Program-made: the position numbers and the translations under genes
Notes under the pieces: generated by a model
What the model was told of the DNA's origin: nothing
Seen by the model: the letters and a program-made list of their open reading frames with translations, nothing else
Database searches by the model: none
In this document: one piece after another, positions 6,218 to 6,415 of the stretch
How positions within the stretch are numbered: the stretch's first letter is position 1
Layout: each line of letters begins with the position of its first letter
From: Tannerellaceae bacterium
GTDB taxonomy: Bacteria; Bacteroidota; Bacteroidia; Bacteroidales; Tannerellaceae
Length of the DNA: 6,415 nt
Assembly: GCA_031265595.1 (NCBI GenBank)
Contig: JAISCM010000247.1
Span: 1-6,415 of the forward strand
Direction of reading: 5' to 3'

Positions 6218-6246
6218 TAAATGTACAAAAAAAGCATCTTACTCAA
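6218..6246 (-). promoter_or_regulatory. Candidate polA promoter
   Basis: On the minus strand, TTG (6246-6244) is followed after 18 bases by TACATTTA (6225-6218), one base off TAnnTTTG. The -7 element lies 33 bases upstream of the polA ATG. Position in a divergent gap and near-consensus elements support it, but the spacer is one base shorter than usual and the last base of the -7 box is off. Confidence 0.4.
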
Positions 6247-6256
6247 TAGTTTTTCT

Positions 6257-6264
6257 TATTTTTG
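6257..6264 (+). promoter_or_regulatory. -7 box for the polyprenyl synthetase gene
   Basis: TATTTTTG matches TAnnTTTG exactly and ends 17 bases before the ATG at 6282, giving a leader of roughly a dozen bases. No clear TTG lies at -33. It is back to back with the candidate polA promoter, whose -33 element is only 10 bases away. Confidence 0.4.
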
Positions 6265-6281
6265 CTCGTCTTTAAGTGACT

Positions 6282-6415
6282 ATGGATAAAAGAAAGATTA
6301 TTGAGGCGCCGGTGCATGCCGAATTTACGCGCTTTAAAGATGAGTTTGTCAGCTCGCTGTCAAGCTCAACCTTGAAGTTGCAAATGGCAATTGATAAGAT
6401 CATGTCGTCTTCGGG
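6282..6415 (+). CDS. Polyprenyl (isoprenyl diphosphate) synthetase, N-terminal part
   Basis: The frame opens with ATG at 6282 and stays open to the window edge, giving 44 full codons: MDKRKIIEAPVHAEF, then TRFKDEFVSSLSSSTLKLQ, then a helix ending MSSS. The opening (MDK..I..P...EF..F...F..SL.SS...L) is the pattern I recognise for trans-type polyprenyl diphosphate synthetases of Bacteroidota. These condense isopentenyl units into the side chain of quinones and related lipids. The catalytic aspartate-rich motifs (DDxxD) would lie beyond the window, so the assignment rests on the N-terminus only and chain length cannot be predicted. It is divergent from polA. Confidence 0.75.
   Translation, partial: MDKRKIIEAPVHAEFTRFKDEFVSSLSSSTLKLQMAIDKIMSSS

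Overview
The window looks like chromosomal DNA from a Bacteroidota bacterium, most likely of the order Bacteroidales. Three things point there. The housekeeping proteins (PolA, YchF, the polyprenyl synthetase N-terminus) read like that phylum. The candidate promoters fit the Bacteroides-type -7 box TAnnTTTG with a TTG near -33. Shine-Dalgarno sequences are mostly absent. Genus cannot be fixed from this sequence alone.

Layout, right to left, because almost everything is on the minus strand. At the right edge a polyprenyl (isoprenoid) synthetase starts on the plus strand and runs out of the window (6282-6415). It diverges from polA across a 97-bp region holding promoter-like elements for both directions. 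polA (3419-6184) is a complete, three-domain DNA polymerase I with all expected catalytic residues. After it comes an AT-rich two-gene unit. The first gene is a RhuM-like putative DNA-binding protein (2321-3340), and the second, overlapping it by 8 bases, is a Doc-type Fic toxin (1867-2328). Between polA and this unit lies an 18-bp near-perfect palindrome that matches the bacterial chromosome-partitioning site parS at 15 of 16 positions. It also sits just upstream of a -7 box for the RhuM-like gene. Next is ychF (725-1828), a complete universally conserved ATPase of the Obg-related family. After ychF comes a compact ParE/RelE-type toxin-antitoxin pair (antitoxin 412-639, toxin 132-428) with its own promoter. 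A stem-loop at 60-100 follows, and then the first 18 codons of a putatively secreted protein that leaves the window on the left (1-54).

How the parts fit together: the core genes (polyprenyl synthetase, polA, ychF) are GC-richer, about 48-67% in sampled 60-base lines. They are interspersed with two AT-rich accessory modules, about 28-43% in sampled lines, which suggests insertions around a conserved backbone. The points most worth a second look are the parS-like palindrome and the RhuM-Doc pair. In that pair a 339-residue DNA-binding protein occupies the place where a small Phd antitoxin would normally be expected. No rRNA, tRNA, CRISPR, transposase or IS was seen. No gene-free stretch exceeds 300 bases; the longest gaps are the 97-bp polA/synthetase region, the 85-bp ychF/antitoxin gap, the 78-bp polA/RhuM leader and the 77-bp gap left of the toxin.
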